From Draconibacterium aestuarii (GTDB lineage: Bacteria; Bacteroidota; Bacteroidia; Bacteroidales; Prolixibacteraceae), in the NCBI GenBank assembly GCA_026671195.1, contig JAPOHD010000027.1, positions 558,001 through 622,000 of the forward strand: DNA of 64,000 bases, given 5' to 3'. The position numbers and the translations under genes are program-made. Below, piece by piece: positions 9,008 to 18,191 of this stretch (position 1 is its first letter; every line of letters starts with the position of its first letter). The notes under the pieces were generated by a model that was given only the letters and a program-made list of their open reading frames with translations, did no database searches and was not told the DNA's origin.

Positions 9008-10051
9008 ATGAATAAAAAGGTTGTCAAAAAAACTTCGATTTTAATTATTTATACCGGTGGTACTATTGGGATGGTTCAGGATCCGAAGAATGGTACGCTA
9101 ATTCCGGTAAAGTTCGAAAAGATTCAGGAGGTGGTGCCTGAATTAAAGAAATTTGACTTTATAATTAAAACAATCACCTTTACTCCTGCACTCGATTCAT
9201 CGAATATGAATCCGATTGTGTGGATAAAGATTGCACGAACCATTGAGCGAAATTATAATCTTTTCGATGGATTTGTAGTATTGCATGGAACAGATACGAT
9301 GGCGTATACTGCTTCTGCCTTGAGCTACATGTTTGATAACCTGGATAAACCCATTATTTTTACGGGGTCGCAGCTCCCCATCGGGATGATCCGGACGGAT
9401 GGCAAAGAAAACCTGATTACGGCTGTTGAAATTGCCGCAGCAAAAATCGACGGAATGTGCATGGTGCCCGAAGTATGTATTTATTTTGATTTTAAATTAT
9501 ACCGCGGGAATCGGACTTTAAAAAGAGACGCCGAATTGTTTAGTGCGTTCCGTTCTGTTAATTATCCCGAGTTAGCGGTGGCCGGAATTGACATAAAATA
9601 CAATCCTGAATTTATATATTATCCTGAAAACAAGGGTATTCTGAAAGTAAATACCAATTTCGATGATAATGTGGTTATCCTTAAAATGTTTCCGGGGATT
9701 AACCAGAACGTTATGAATTCGGTATTAAATACTCCGGGATTAAAAGGGGTAATTTTGGAAACATTTGGTTCGGGAAATGTGCCCACTGCAAGGTGGCTGA
9801 CGAATTGTATAAAAAAGACCATTAAGCGTGGAGTGATTGTGTTAAATATTACGCAATGCGAAGGTGGAAAGGTTGTTATGGGGCAGTATGAAACCAGTTT
9901 GGAACTACTGAATGCCGGAGTGGTGTCAGGAAAGGATATGACAACAGAAGCTGCAATAACCAAATTAATGTTCCTTTTGGGACAGGACTTAAAACCGGCA
10001 GAAATAAAAATGTATCTCAATAAAAGTTTGAGAGGGGAAATTAGTGAATAG
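9008..10051 (+). CDS. ansA: L-asparaginase, type I (cytoplasmic)
   Basis: 347 residues from the ATG at 9008; the longer open frame overlapping tatD is not used because family homology begins at KKTSILIIYTGGTIGM. The enzyme hydrolyses asparagine to aspartate and ammonia. Both catalytic threonine motifs are present: YTGGTIG near residue 17 and VLHGTDTMAYTASALS near residue 92, followed by FTGSQLPIGMIRTDGKENL. No signal peptide, so the cytoplasmic type I is favoured over the exported type II. It probably shares the tatD promoter. Confidence 0.93.
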   Translation: MNKKVVKKTSILIIYTGGTIGMVQDPKNGTLIPVKFEKIQEVVPELKKFDFIIKTITFTPALDSSNMNPIVWIKIARTIERNYNLFDGFVVLHGTDTMAYTASALSYMFDNLDKPIIFTGSQLPIGMIRTDGKENLITAVEIAAAKIDGMCMVPEVCIYFDFKLYRGNRTLKRDAELFSAFRSVNYPELAVAGIDIKYNPEFIYYPENKGILKVNTNFDDNVVILKMFPGINQNVMNSVLNTPGLKGVILETFGSGNVPTARWLTNCIKKTIKRGVIVLNITQCEGGKVVMGQYETSLELLNAGVVSGKDMTTEAAITKLMFLLGQDLKPAEIKMYLNKSLRGEISE

Positions 10052-10106
10052 CCCTGTTTTTTTTTCATATTTTTTTATTAATTTGCACCCCTCATTTTTG
10101 GGGGAG

Positions 10107-10123
10107 CCAGTAAAAATTACTGG
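10107..10123 (+). repeat. Perfect inverted repeat abutting the tRNA-Ser 5' end
   Basis: CCAGTAA and TTACTGG with a 3-nt loop; the right arm ends on the first two bases of the tRNA. Just upstream, CCCC and GGGG (around 10088-10104) could form a second stem. They may act in 5' processing or end the ansA transcript; neither is shown. Confidence 0.4.
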
Positions 10124-10209
10124 AGAGGTGCAGGAGTGGCTGAACTGGCACGCCTGGAAAGCGTGTGTACTGCGAAACGGTACCGAGGGTTCGAATCCCT
10201 CTCTCTCCG
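10122..10209 (+). tRNA. tRNA-Ser (anticodon GGA)
   Basis: An 88-nt class II tRNA. Acceptor arms GGAGAGG and TCTCTCC pair with one G-U; the T-arm has GAGGG TTCGAAT CCCTC; the anticodon stem CACGC/GCGTG holds the loop CTGGAAA with anticodon GGA at 10156-10158, reading UCC and UCU serine codons. A long variable arm (GTACTGCGAAACGGTAC) is characteristic of serine tRNAs. CCA is not encoded at the 3' end (discriminator G at 10209). Confidence 0.97.
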
Positions 10210-10357
10210 CTCAACCAGAAAAACGTTCTTAATTATTTATTGAATATTGTGCGGAATTAAACAAGGCATATTTTTTGTAGAAAAAGCAATTAATATTTTA
10301 AAAGTCAATACAAAAGAAAAATCAAAAAAGATTATTAATTAAAAATTCAAATCAATT

Positions 10358-11161
10358 ATGAAAAGACTATTCGCGTTAATAGCCGTATTTGGGATGCTGT
10401 TTTTTATGGCATCGAATGCTGTGGTTGCACAAGATGAGGCACCCGCAACAGAAGAAACAGCTACCGAGCAGGTAGATTTAACTGCTGATGCAGAAGAAGA
10501 TGCTGCTGCTGCTGCTGAGGAAGGTAAATCTTTACACAGCCAGTTAAAGCAAAAGTTTATCGAAGGTGGTCCAACTTTCATGTCATTCGTATTAATCGCC
10601 CTTATTTTAGGTCTTGCGTTTGCTATCGAAAGAGTACTATACCTTAACCTTGCAACTAGTAATACTAAAAAATTGTTAGCTAAAGTTGAAGAAGCTTTGG
10701 AAAACGGTGGTGTTGAAGCTGCAAAAGACGTATGTCGTAACACCCGCGGTCCTGTTGCAAGTATCTTCTATCAAGGTCTTGACAGATTTGATCACGGTAT
10801 CGATGTAGTTGAAAAAACTGTTATTTCTTATGGTGGTGTTCAGGCTGGTCTTTTGGAAAAAGGATTAAGCTGGATTTCACTTTTCATTGCTCTTGCTCCT
10901 ATGCTTGGTTTCATGGGTACAGTAATCGGTATGATTGGTGCTTTCGATGCTATCGAGGTAGCCGGTGATATTTCTCCTTCTCTTGTAGCAGGTGGTATTA
11001 AAGTAGCTTTGATTACAACAGTAACAGGTCTTGTAGTTGCTATTATCCTACAGATTTTCTACAATTATTGTGTAGCTAAAATCGACAGTATTATTAACAA
11101 TATGGAAGATGCTTCTATTTCGTTATTAGACTTGTTAGTAAAACACAACATGAAAAAATAA
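10358..11161 (+). CDS. exbB: ExbB/TolQ/MotA-family proton channel subunit
   Basis: 267 residues. A signal-like hydrophobic N-terminus (MKRLFALIAVFGMLFFMAS) is followed by an acidic, alanine-rich segment (to about residue 55), then the three transmembrane helices of the ExbB family: FMSFVLIALILGLAFAIERV, LFIALAPMLGFMGTVIGMIG and IKVALITTVTGLVVAIILQI. The conserved TVIGMIGAF and TGLVVAI blocks are present. With ExbD it converts proton-motive force into TonB movement at the inner membrane. It is the first gene of an exbB-orf-exbD-exbD operon with gaps of 12-35 bp. The N-terminal extension is common in Bacteroidota ExbB proteins. Confidence 0.9.
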   Translation: MKRLFALIAVFGMLFFMASNAVVAQDEAPATEETATEQVDLTADAEEDAAAAAEEGKSLHSQLKQKFIEGGPTFMSFVLIALILGLAFAIERVLYLNLATSNTKKLLAKVEEALENGGVEAAKDVCRNTRGPVASIFYQGLDRFDHGIDVVEKTVISYGGVQAGLLEKGLSWISLFIALAPMLGFMGTVIGMIGAFDAIEVAGDISPSLVAGGIKVALITTVTGLVVAIILQIFYNYCVAKIDSIINNMEDASISLLDLLVKHNMKK

Positions 11162-11173
11162 GGAGTAGAAAAA

Positions 11174-11635
11174 ATGGGTAAAACAGGAAAAATAGTTACT
11201 ATAGTTCTGTGGGCTCTACTCATCGTTTCAGCTGTTCTTATCGTTTCGTTAATGGTAAATATTAACGAAGATGTGGATACTGATCCTGCAATGAATAGTT
11301 GGGTAAACACCAACTTAATTTGGGCTTACATACTAACAGCAATTGGTGCAGGTGTTGCAATCTTTGCTGGATTAGCGCATACAGCAACCGATAAAAAAGC
11401 TGCAAAAAACGGAATTATCTCTCTGGCTTTTATGGGAGGTGTTGTTCTTATTTCGTATTTATTGGCATCACCAGAAATTCCACAATTTATTGGTGTCGAT
11501 AAATTTATTAACGACGGAACCTTAACTGAGAGTGTCGCAAAATTGGTAGACACTGGTTTGTATGCAACATACATTCTGCTGGCCCTTGCAATTTTATCAA
11601 TTGCAGGAATGTCAGTGGCGCGTTTGTTCAAATAG
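11174..11635 (+). CDS. Four-helix membrane protein of the exb operon, function unknown
   Basis: 153 residues with about four hydrophobic helices: IVTIVLWALLIVSAVLIVSL, LIWAYILTAIGAGVAIFAGL, GIISLAFMGGVVLISYLLAS and ATYILLALAILSIAGMSVA. No enzymatic motif is recognised. Its place between exbB and exbD, 12 bp after exbB, implies a role with the ExbBD complex in the inner membrane, perhaps assembly or regulation; this is inference from position only. I recall similar small membrane proteins in exb operons of this phylum but cannot name a family. Confidence 0.7.
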   Translation: MGKTGKIVTIVLWALLIVSAVLIVSLMVNINEDVDTDPAMNSWVNTNLIWAYILTAIGAGVAIFAGLAHTATDKKAAKNGIISLAFMGGVVLISYLLASPEIPQFIGVDKFINDGTLTESVAKLVDTGLYATYILLALAILSIAGMSVARLFK

Positions 11636-11670
11636 TATTAATCGTGGTATAAAAAAACAGGAAATTAATT

Positions 11671-12243
11671 ATGGCAAGAAATACACCTGAAGTACCGGCA
11701 ACGTCATTAGCAGATATTGCATTTATGTTGCTAATCTTTTTCCTGGTAACAACCACGATGGACGTTGACAGCGGTCTTCGAAGAAAACTTCCGCAATGGG
11801 TTGATAAAGAACAACTTGACGATAATGCAGAAATTAAAGAACGAAATGTTTTTGTTGTTTTGGTAAACCGAAACAACGATCTGCTTGTGGATGGAGACTA
11901 CGAACGTGTTGAAAATTTACGTGATAGGGCAAAAGAGTTTATGGCAAACCCTTATAATGATGAAAATCTACCTGAAAAAGAACCAAAAGATGTTCCATAT
12001 TTTGGACAATATATGGTTACAAAAGGGGTAATCTCATTGCGTAATGATAACGACACTCAATACGGAACGTATTTAGCTGTGCAGAACGAACTGGTTGCTG
12101 CCATTAATGAACTAAGAGATGAATTGGCAATAGATAAATGGGGGAAAGCATATTTGGATTTGGATGTGGATCAGCAAAATGCTGTGAAAACGATCTACCC
12201 TCAAAAAATATCTGAAGCAGAACCAAAGGGTAAAAACTTTTAA
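11671..12243 (+). CDS. exbD: ExbD-family biopolymer transport protein, copy 1
   Basis: 190 residues. The single N-terminal transmembrane helix contains the conserved aspartate (SLADIAFMLLIFFLVTTTMD, Asp near residue 15) that carries protons in ExbD. A periplasmic domain follows; it is longer than in classical ExbD (about 140 residues) because of extra sequence around residues 85-130. It works with ExbB at the inner membrane. A second, divergent exbD follows 12 bp downstream; such paired exbD genes are usual in Bacteroidota. Confidence 0.88.
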   Translation: MARNTPEVPATSLADIAFMLLIFFLVTTTMDVDSGLRRKLPQWVDKEQLDDNAEIKERNVFVVLVNRNNDLLVDGDYERVENLRDRAKEFMANPYNDENLPEKEPKDVPYFGQYMVTKGVISLRNDNDTQYGTYLAVQNELVAAINELRDELAIDKWGKAYLDLDVDQQNAVKTIYPQKISEAEPKGKNF

Positions 12244-12255
12244 AAGAGTATAATT

Positions 12256-12726
12256 ATGAGCAAGTTTAGAAAAGACGATGGTAAGGAATTACCTCCAATA
12301 TCAACGGCATCACTGCCTGATATCGTGTTCATGTTGTTATTCTTTTTTATGGTTAGTACAACAATGCGCGAGGTTACAGTAAATGTATCTCAGAAATTAC
12401 CTGAAGCAACAGAATTGAGCAAATTGGAAAAAAAATCACTGGTAAGTTATATCTATATCGGTGAACCAAAGCCTCAGTTCCAAAAAGTTTTTGGTAAAGC
12501 GCCTCGTATTCAATTAAATGATCAGTTTGCGAATGTAGAAGATATAACCGATTATATCACTGCAGAAAGAGAAGCAAGGACTGAAGCTGAAAGACCTTCG
12601 ATGGTTACTTCATTAAAGGTTGATGTGAATACAAAAATGGGATTAGTTACTGACGTGAAGCAGGAATTGCGGAAAGCAGCAGCTTTGAACATTAACTATT
12701 CAGCGAGGAAAGCGGTTGAAAGATAA
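12256..12726 (+). CDS. exbD: ExbD-family biopolymer transport protein, copy 2
   Basis: 156 residues. The N-terminal helix has the channel aspartate (ASLPDIVFMLLFFFMVSTTM), followed by VNVSQKLPEATEL and a periplasmic domain ending in a DVKQELRKAAALNINYSARK segment. It is the last gene of the exb operon; a strong bidirectional terminator begins about 20 bp after the stop. Two different ExbD subunits suggest a mixed ExbD dimer within one ExbB pentamer or alternative complexes; which applies cannot be told from sequence. Confidence 0.88.
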   Translation: MSKFRKDDGKELPPISTASLPDIVFMLLFFFMVSTTMREVTVNVSQKLPEATELSKLEKKSLVSYIYIGEPKPQFQKVFGKAPRIQLNDQFANVEDITDYITAEREARTEAERPSMVTSLKVDVNTKMGLVTDVKQELRKAAALNINYSARKAVER

Positions 12727-12744
12727 AAGTTTATCGATCTATAT

Positions 12745-12780
12745 AACAAAAAAGGGAAGCATTTGCTTCCCTTTTTTGTT
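12745..12780. terminator. Bidirectional terminator between exbD and DEAD-box helicase genes
   Basis: A perfect 16-bp inverted repeat AACAAAAAAGGGAAGC with a 4-nt loop. It has A-runs and T-runs on both sides, so it can end transcription from both convergent genes. Confidence 0.92.
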
Positions 12781-12795
12781 TGCCGAATTTTGTAA

Positions 12796-14118
12796 TTAAC
12801 GTTTCCTCTTTTTCCTTTTTTGCCGTTCTTTTGTTCTGGTAAATTTATCTTCAAACGAACGTTTCGACGAGCCTCGTCTTTTCTTTTGATGAAAAGCCCC
12901 CTGGTAACTCGGATCATCAATTTTACGCTGGCGATCGATTTCTCGGAGTTGATCCTGGTTTTCCTTAAATTCGGTTCCCAAAGCTTCAATTCCTTCCGGT
13001 AACTCCTGGAGTACAATTTCCTGTCGAATCATTTCTTCAATTTTCTTCCAGTGCCACTCGTCCGAAGGATCGATTAATGTAATTGCATCACCTTTATTTC
13101 CGGCTCGCGCAGTGCGACCAATACGGTGAATATAGTCGTCGTAATCGTTAGGTAAATCAAAGTTAATTACATGACTTACCTGGCTCACATCCATTCCACG
13201 GGCCGAAACATCGGTAGTAATAAGGATGCGTACATCACCATTTTTAAAAGCCTGAATAGCATTAATTCGTGTGTTTTGTGCTTTGTTCGAATGAAGCAGC
13301 CGTGTTTCTCCTTCTGCTTTTCGCTCAATCACTTTAAAAACCCCATCGGCATGTTCTTTTGTTTTTACAAAAATCACAACACGTGTAAATGTTTCTACGT
13401 CATCCAACAGGTGTTTGATAAGATTTAGTTTGGTACGATAATTAGGTACTTTATAAGCAATTTGTGTAACTAAATCTACCGGTGTGGCCGAAGGAGCAAT
13501 CTCCATTTTATCGTAATGATCAAGAAACTCTTCAGCAAGCTTTTCGATACTTTCTGAGAATGTAGCTGAAAAAAGAAGGTTCTGTTTTTTGGTCGGAATA
13601 ATTTCCTGTAATTGGCGAAGTTGTGGCATAAAACCCATATCAAGCATACGGTCGGCTTCGTCAATAACAAGGTATTTTACCTTTTTTAAACGCAAGGCAC
13701 CAACCTGGTATAAATCCCACATACGGCCTGGTGTTGCAATCAAAATGTCAATTCCTTCTTCCACCAAAGCCGCATGTTTGGTCCAGCCAATTCCTCCGTA
13801 TACTGCAGCATGACGTAGTTCTGAGTAAGTTGTTAATTCTTCCACATCCTGGCCAACCTGAATGGCAAGTTCACGTGTTGGTACAATTATTACTACACGG
13901 GGATCATTGCCTTCCGGTTTTTTTAATTTTGTTAGCAGTGGCAAAAGGTAGGCAGCTGTTTTACCGGTCCCGGTTTGTGCAACTCCAACGATATTTACTC
14001 CCGAATTAATTTTTGGGATTGCCCTCAGTTGAATAGGTGTTGGCTCAACAAATCCAATGTCGTCAAGCGCCTTTAATATTGATTTGGAGACTTTAAGTTC
14101 CGCAAAAGTTTTCTTCAT
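12796..14118 (-). CDS. DEAD-box ATP-dependent RNA helicase, RhlE-like
   Basis: 440 residues with the full motif set: Q-motif region (FVEPTPIQLRAIP), motif I AQTGTGKTAAYLLP, Ia PTRELA, Ib TPGRMWD, II DEADRMLDMGF, III SATF, IV VIFVKTK, V TTDVSARGMDV, VI HRIGRTARAG. The C-terminus (about residues 385-440) is basic and low in complexity (KKRRGSSKRSFEDKF, RQKRKKRKR), as in RNA-binding tails of RhlE-type helicases. It probably unwinds RNA duplexes in ribosome assembly or mRNA decay. It could also be labelled DbpA/CsdA-like; the subfamily is not certain. Confidence 0.93.
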   Translation of the reverse strand: MKKTFAELKVSKSILKALDDIGFVEPTPIQLRAIPKINSGVNIVGVAQTGTGKTAAYLLPLLTKLKKPEGNDPRVVIIVPTRELAIQVGQDVEELTTYSELRHAAVYGGIGWTKHAALVEEGIDILIATPGRMWDLYQVGALRLKKVKYLVIDEADRMLDMGFMPQLRQLQEIIPTKKQNLLFSATFSESIEKLAEEFLDHYDKMEIAPSATPVDLVTQIAYKVPNYRTKLNLIKHLLDDVETFTRVVIFVKTKEHADGVFKVIERKAEGETRLLHSNKAQNTRINAIQAFKNGDVRILITTDVSARGMDVSQVSHVINFDLPNDYDDYIHRIGRTARAGNKGDAITLIDPSDEWHWKKIEEMIRQEIVLQELPEGIEALGTEFKENQDQLREIDRQRKIDDPSYQGAFHQKKRRGSSKRSFEDKFTRTKERQKRKKRKR

Positions 14119-14181
14119 TCTGATAATTTTTCCAGGAAAATGTATTCCTGTTCCGGGTGCAAAAGTAGGAATTTCAATTGA

Positions 14182-15285
14182 TTACCTCAACTTATATATT
14201 TGTCCGGGCAATGCATTCAACACATTCTTAAACTCAAGGTTCAGCAAAATGGCGGAAATACGGCTGACAGGGAGTGACATTTGCGAGGAAATCTGGTCTA
14301 TAAAAAGTTCACCTTCTTTTTGAAGTAGGTCAACTATTTTTTGTTCGTCGTGATTTAATTCGATAAACAAACTGGACTGAACGGCATCGGTTTTGGGTGT
14401 GTTTTCCCAACCCATAAAATATTCGAGGTCGTCGATGTCTTCGATTAAAGTGGCACCATTGTTTCGAATAAGTTGATTACACCCTTTTGAATAGATATCG
14501 CCCGAGCGACCGGGGAACGCGAAAACATCGCGGTTGTAAGACGAAGCAATATCGGCAGTAACCAAGGCACCTCCCTTTTTTGCCGATTCAACAACAATGG
14601 TCGCATCGGCCAATCCGGCAATAATTCGGTTACGTTTTATAAAATTGGAAGGATCGATTCTTGTTCCGCTGGCAAAATCGCTAACCAAGCCACCATTTTG
14701 TAACATTTTTTCAGCAGTTGACCGGTGTAGGGAAGGATATAGTAAATCAAGACCATGGGCAATTACACCCACTGTGGGCAGATTATATTTTAGAGCCGAC
14801 CGATGTGCAGTAATATCAATCCCGTATGCAAGGCCGCTAACGACCAGTATCTTGTATTTTCGGGCAGAAAATTGTTTCACAAGATTGTCAACCACATTTT
14901 TTCCGTACTCTGTCGAATTTCGTGTGCCAACAATGCTGATAACGCGCTCTTCGTTCAAATTCATATTTCCTTTGGAGTATATCAACAGGGGCGCATCAAT
15001 ACATCTTTTTAGCCTTCGGGGATATTTTGTATCTGTATAAAAATGAAGTTGAATACCGTTCTCATAAATGTAATCCAATTCTTTTTCTGCACGAGGCAAA
15101 ACGTTTGCGTTTTTTATTTGCCTGGCATTTAACTCACCAATTCCAGGAATTTTCATTAACGATTTTATCGACTGCGAAAATACTTCTTCAACACTGCCGG
15201 CATAGGCCACCAGATTTCTTGCCAGAATTCCGCCAATACCGGGAAGCATTGAAAGTGCGATTTTATATTTGAGATTTTCGTGCAT
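14182..15285 (-). CDS. dprA: DNA-processing protein DprA (Smf)
   Basis: 367 residues. A helix-hairpin-helix region lies at about residues 10-65 (IALSMLPGIGGILARNLVA, KIPGIGELNARQI), the Rossmann-like DprA core at about 75-285 (SIVGTRNSTEYG, VSGLAYGIDITAHRSAL, RNRIIAGLADATIVVES, ALVTADIASSYNRDVFAFPG), and a C-terminal winged-helix domain at about 300-367. DprA loads RecA on incoming single-stranded DNA in natural transformation. It is co-directional with the small membrane-protein gene upstream (15-bp gap). No other competence gene is in the window. Confidence 0.94.
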   Translation of the reverse strand: MHENLKYKIALSMLPGIGGILARNLVAYAGSVEEVFSQSIKSLMKIPGIGELNARQIKNANVLPRAEKELDYIYENGIQLHFYTDTKYPRRLKRCIDAPLLIYSKGNMNLNEERVISIVGTRNSTEYGKNVVDNLVKQFSARKYKILVVSGLAYGIDITAHRSALKYNLPTVGVIAHGLDLLYPSLHRSTAEKMLQNGGLVSDFASGTRIDPSNFIKRNRIIAGLADATIVVESAKKGGALVTADIASSYNRDVFAFPGRSGDIYSKGCNQLIRNNGATLIEDIDDLEYFMGWENTPKTDAVQSSLFIELNHDEQKIVDLLQKEGELFIDQISSQMSLPVSRISAILLNLEFKNVLNALPGQIYKLR

Positions 15286-15300
15286 GAAGGTACATATTTG

Positions 15301-15753
15301 TTATCTGCCAAGAATTTTTCTTAACGATTCCTGAATGCGTATTCTGTCTTCCAAAGGAAGGGCAGAAAGGCTAACTGTTGGGTATTCTGCAATTCCTCGT
15401 TTTGTCTTTATAAACAGAGTGAGGTCTGATAATTTTCCGAATATGGAATTTTCGAACTGGGCATTTTTTAAAATCGCCACTGGGAATTCAATCGAGTTAA
15501 ATTCATTTTTCCCAAATCCAATGGCTTTGTAATAGCGCAAAACTATTTTGTTCTTTTCATCAATATATTCGATGTACTGATAATCTGCCACAAGGAAAAA
15601 TATAAACCAGATGGAAAATACTCCAATTGCTCCAAACGCATAAATAATTAAATCGAGCATTAGAAGTCCCAATGCAGCAATAGCAATTACACCACTTACC
15701 ATAAAGAATATTCGTTTCAATCTTGTTGTTGCCTTTCTGTTCGTAATTTTCAT
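15301..15753 (-). CDS. Small membrane protein, possible bacterial PH-like fold
   Basis: 150 residues. Two adjacent hydrophobic helices (about residues 14-60: FFMVSGVIAIAALGLLMLDL, FGAIGVFSIWFIFFLVADY) are followed by a soluble beta-rich part (NKIVLRYYKAIGFGKNEFNS, LTLFIKTKRGIAEYPTVSLS) and a C-terminal helix (LEDRIRIQESLRKIL). That order resembles bacterial PH-domain membrane proteins, but no diagnostic motif exists. Function unknown. It lies 15 bp upstream of dprA on the same strand and is probably co-transcribed with it. Confidence 0.65.
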   Translation of the reverse strand: MKITNRKATTRLKRIFFMVSGVIAIAALGLLMLDLIIYAFGAIGVFSIWFIFFLVADYQYIEYIDEKNKIVLRYYKAIGFGKNEFNSIEFPVAILKNAQFENSIFGKLSDLTLFIKTKRGIAEYPTVSLSALPLEDRIRIQESLRKILGR

Positions 15754-15849
15754 TTTCGTTATTAAATGTCTAAGACTGTTTTATTCGTACTCCCTGAGAA
15801 ATCCAAAACCTATTTTTATTGTAACTTTATCGCAATTTAGCAGCTACAT

Positions 15850-16914
15850 ATGGGAAATTCAAAAATTTACTCTAAAATAATTTATAGCCGGGCACTTGAG
15901 CAAGAACTTCAGACTTTCGTTGAAGCATATCCGAAAGGGAAAGTGTTTTTGGCAACGGAAGAAACAGTTGATCAACTTTGGGTATCGAAGCTTGATATAT
16001 TTTGTGAAAAAAATACGATCCGGAAAGTTGTAATTCCTGCAGGTGAGAACAATAAAAAGATTGAATCAGTTGCAAAAATCTGGGAGTTTTTGTCGAATAA
16101 TGGTGGCGACCGCAAATCGTTGTTAATAAATATTGGGGGGGGAATGCTAACCGATTTGGCCGGATTTGCGGCATGTTCTTTTAAACGTGGAATCGATTTT
16201 CTGAATATTCCAACAACACTGCTTTCGCAAGTCGATGCTTCGGTAGGAGGAAAAACAGGGATTAATTTTGGCGGTTTAAAAAACGAGGTGGGAGCTTTTA
16301 AAGAGCCTGTTGCGGTTATTATAAACACCGATTTTCTGAAAACCATCGACAGGCAGAACTTTATTTCAGGTTATGCCGAAATGATTAAACATGGTTTGAT
16401 TTACAGCCCGAAACATTTGGCCGAATTAAAAGATTTTGATTTTGAAAATATAGACTACGATTTACTTCAGGAGATTATCAGGCATTCGGTAAATGTAAAA
16501 GAATACTTTGTAGCCAATGATTTAACCGAGCAAAATATTCGGAAGGCACTGAACTTGGGACACACGGTTGGGCATGCATTCGAAAGTATGGCAATGGAAC
16601 AAAGCCGCCCGATCTTGCACGGTTACGCAGTAGCCTACGGTGTGATAGCCGAACTTTTTCTTTCGGTTAAAAAGTGTGGTTTCCCGGAAACTGATTTTGC
16701 TGAATTAACAAAATGGATGCTTGATATTTATGGCAAAATCGAGATTGAAGAAACCGATTTTGAACGTCTTTTTCAGTTGATGACTCACGATAAAAAGAAC
16801 GAATCGGGAAAAATAAATTTTACACTCTTGCCTGAAATTGGTGAGATTGCCATCAATCAAAATTGTGAGAAAGAATTGATTTTTGAAGCTCTGCATTATT
16901 ATAAAAGTTTATAG
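15850..16914 (+). CDS. aroB: 3-dehydroquinate synthase
   Basis: 354 residues, the usual length. It converts DAHP to 3-dehydroquinate, step two of the shikimate pathway, with NAD+ and a divalent metal. NAD-binding and active-site motifs: NIGGGMLTDLAGFAACSFKR, FLNIPTTLLSQVDASVGGKT and GLKNEVGAFKEP. The metal ligands fall in SGYAEMIKHGLI, NLGHTVGHAFE and LHGYAVAYG. It is followed after 44 bp by aroA on the same strand, forming a small aromatic-biosynthesis operon. Confidence 0.95.
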   Translation: MGNSKIYSKIIYSRALEQELQTFVEAYPKGKVFLATEETVDQLWVSKLDIFCEKNTIRKVVIPAGENNKKIESVAKIWEFLSNNGGDRKSLLINIGGGMLTDLAGFAACSFKRGIDFLNIPTTLLSQVDASVGGKTGINFGGLKNEVGAFKEPVAVIINTDFLKTIDRQNFISGYAEMIKHGLIYSPKHLAELKDFDFENIDYDLLQEIIRHSVNVKEYFVANDLTEQNIRKALNLGHTVGHAFESMAMEQSRPILHGYAVAYGVIAELFLSVKKCGFPETDFAELTKWMLDIYGKIEIEETDFERLFQLMTHDKKNESGKINFTLLPEIGEIAINQNCEKELIFEALHYYKSL

Positions 16915-16958
16915 CAGATTTTTCACCATTCATATCTCATGTTCTCAAATCTATCAGA

Positions 16959-18191
16959 ATGATTTATCAAGTTTCAGCCAATCTAAAATCAATTTCAGGA
17001 AGTATCAATCTTCCGGCATCGAAAAGTATCAGCAACCGTGCATTGATTATTAATGCTTTAAGTTACAGTCCGTATCCAATCATGAATCTGTCGGACAGCG
17101 ATGATACAAAAGTGTTGGAAGCAGCGCTTTTTTCGAATAATTCAAAATTCGATATTGGCCATGCCGGAACTGCTATGCGTTTCCTAACTGCTTTTCTGGC
17201 CAAAATTACCGGCGAATGGGAAATTACCGGTTCGGAACGAATGCAACAACGCCCAATTGCAATTTTGGTTGATGCGCTGAATCAGTTGGGAGCGAAAATC
17301 GAGTACCTGAAAAACGAGGGGTGTCCTCCATTAAAAATATTCGGATCGCATTTGAAAGGACAAACCATAGACTTGGACGGTAGTATTTCAAGCCAGTATA
17401 TTTCAGCTTTGTTGTTAATTGCACCAACGGTTGAGAATGGTTTGACCTTGAAATTGAAAGGAAATATTACTTCAAAATCGTATATAAAACTTACGCTTGA
17501 GTTAATGGCAAAATTTGGTATTCAGTACCAATGGAATGGCAATGAGATTTTTGTGCCTGAGCAAAACTATTTTGCACGCGATTTTACCTGCGAAGCCGAC
17601 TGGTCAGGGGCATCGTACTGGTACCAGATTATGGCGTTGCTTGAGTCGGGTGAGGTACTTTTGGAAAATTTACAACTGGAAAGTTTACAGGGTGATGTAA
17701 ATATTGCTTTGTGGTTTGAGCAATTTGGAGTGGAGTCGTTACAAAAAAATGAAGGAGTACTACTTTCAAAAACTGCTACTGTTCAACCCGAAAAACTAGT
17801 TCTGGATTTTATTGAAAATCCTGATGTGGCACAAACCATGGCCTGTTTATGTGTGGCAAAAAAAATTCCTTTTCACTTTTCAGGACTAAAAACCCTGAAA
17901 ATTAAGGAAACCGACCGTATTGCGGCTTTGCAAAACGAACTTGGGAAATTTGGCGCCAAACTAACCGAGCCTTTACCTGGAGAATTGGCTTGGGACGGAA
18001 CTTTCAGTTCTGTATTAAAACAAATGAATCCTGTAATTAATACCTATCACGATCATCGAATGGCGCTGGCTTTTGCACCAATGGCTTTGTCTGGTTTAAA
18101 TCTTCAGATTGACGATCCGATGGTGGTAACCAAATCTTATCCCGGTTTCTGGGAGGATTTAGGGAAAGTGGGATTTGAGATTACTGAGTGA
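16959..18191 (+). CDS. aroA: 3-phosphoshikimate 1-carboxyvinyltransferase (EPSP synthase)
   Basis: 410 residues, slightly shorter than the E. coli enzyme. It joins shikimate-3-phosphate and phosphoenolpyruvate. Conserved blocks: SGSINLPASKSISNRALII at the N-terminus, GHAGTAMRFLTAFLA (the usual Asn-Ala-Gly is His-Ala-Gly), SERMQQRPI, SSQYISALLL, LKIKETDRIAALQNELGKFG, YHDHRMALAFAPMALSG and VTKSYPGFWEDL. The start follows a short pyrimidine-rich spacer after aroB. The order aroB-aroA points to co-expression. Confidence 0.95.
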   Translation: MIYQVSANLKSISGSINLPASKSISNRALIINALSYSPYPIMNLSDSDDTKVLEAALFSNNSKFDIGHAGTAMRFLTAFLAKITGEWEITGSERMQQRPIAILVDALNQLGAKIEYLKNEGCPPLKIFGSHLKGQTIDLDGSISSQYISALLLIAPTVENGLTLKLKGNITSKSYIKLTLELMAKFGIQYQWNGNEIFVPEQNYFARDFTCEADWSGASYWYQIMALLESGEVLLENLQLESLQGDVNIALWFEQFGVESLQKNEGVLLSKTATVQPEKLVLDFIENPDVAQTMACLCVAKKIPFHFSGLKTLKIKETDRIAALQNELGKFGAKLTEPLPGELAWDGTFSSVLKQMNPVINTYHDHRMALAFAPMALSGLNLQIDDPMVVTKSYPGFWEDLGKVGFEITE

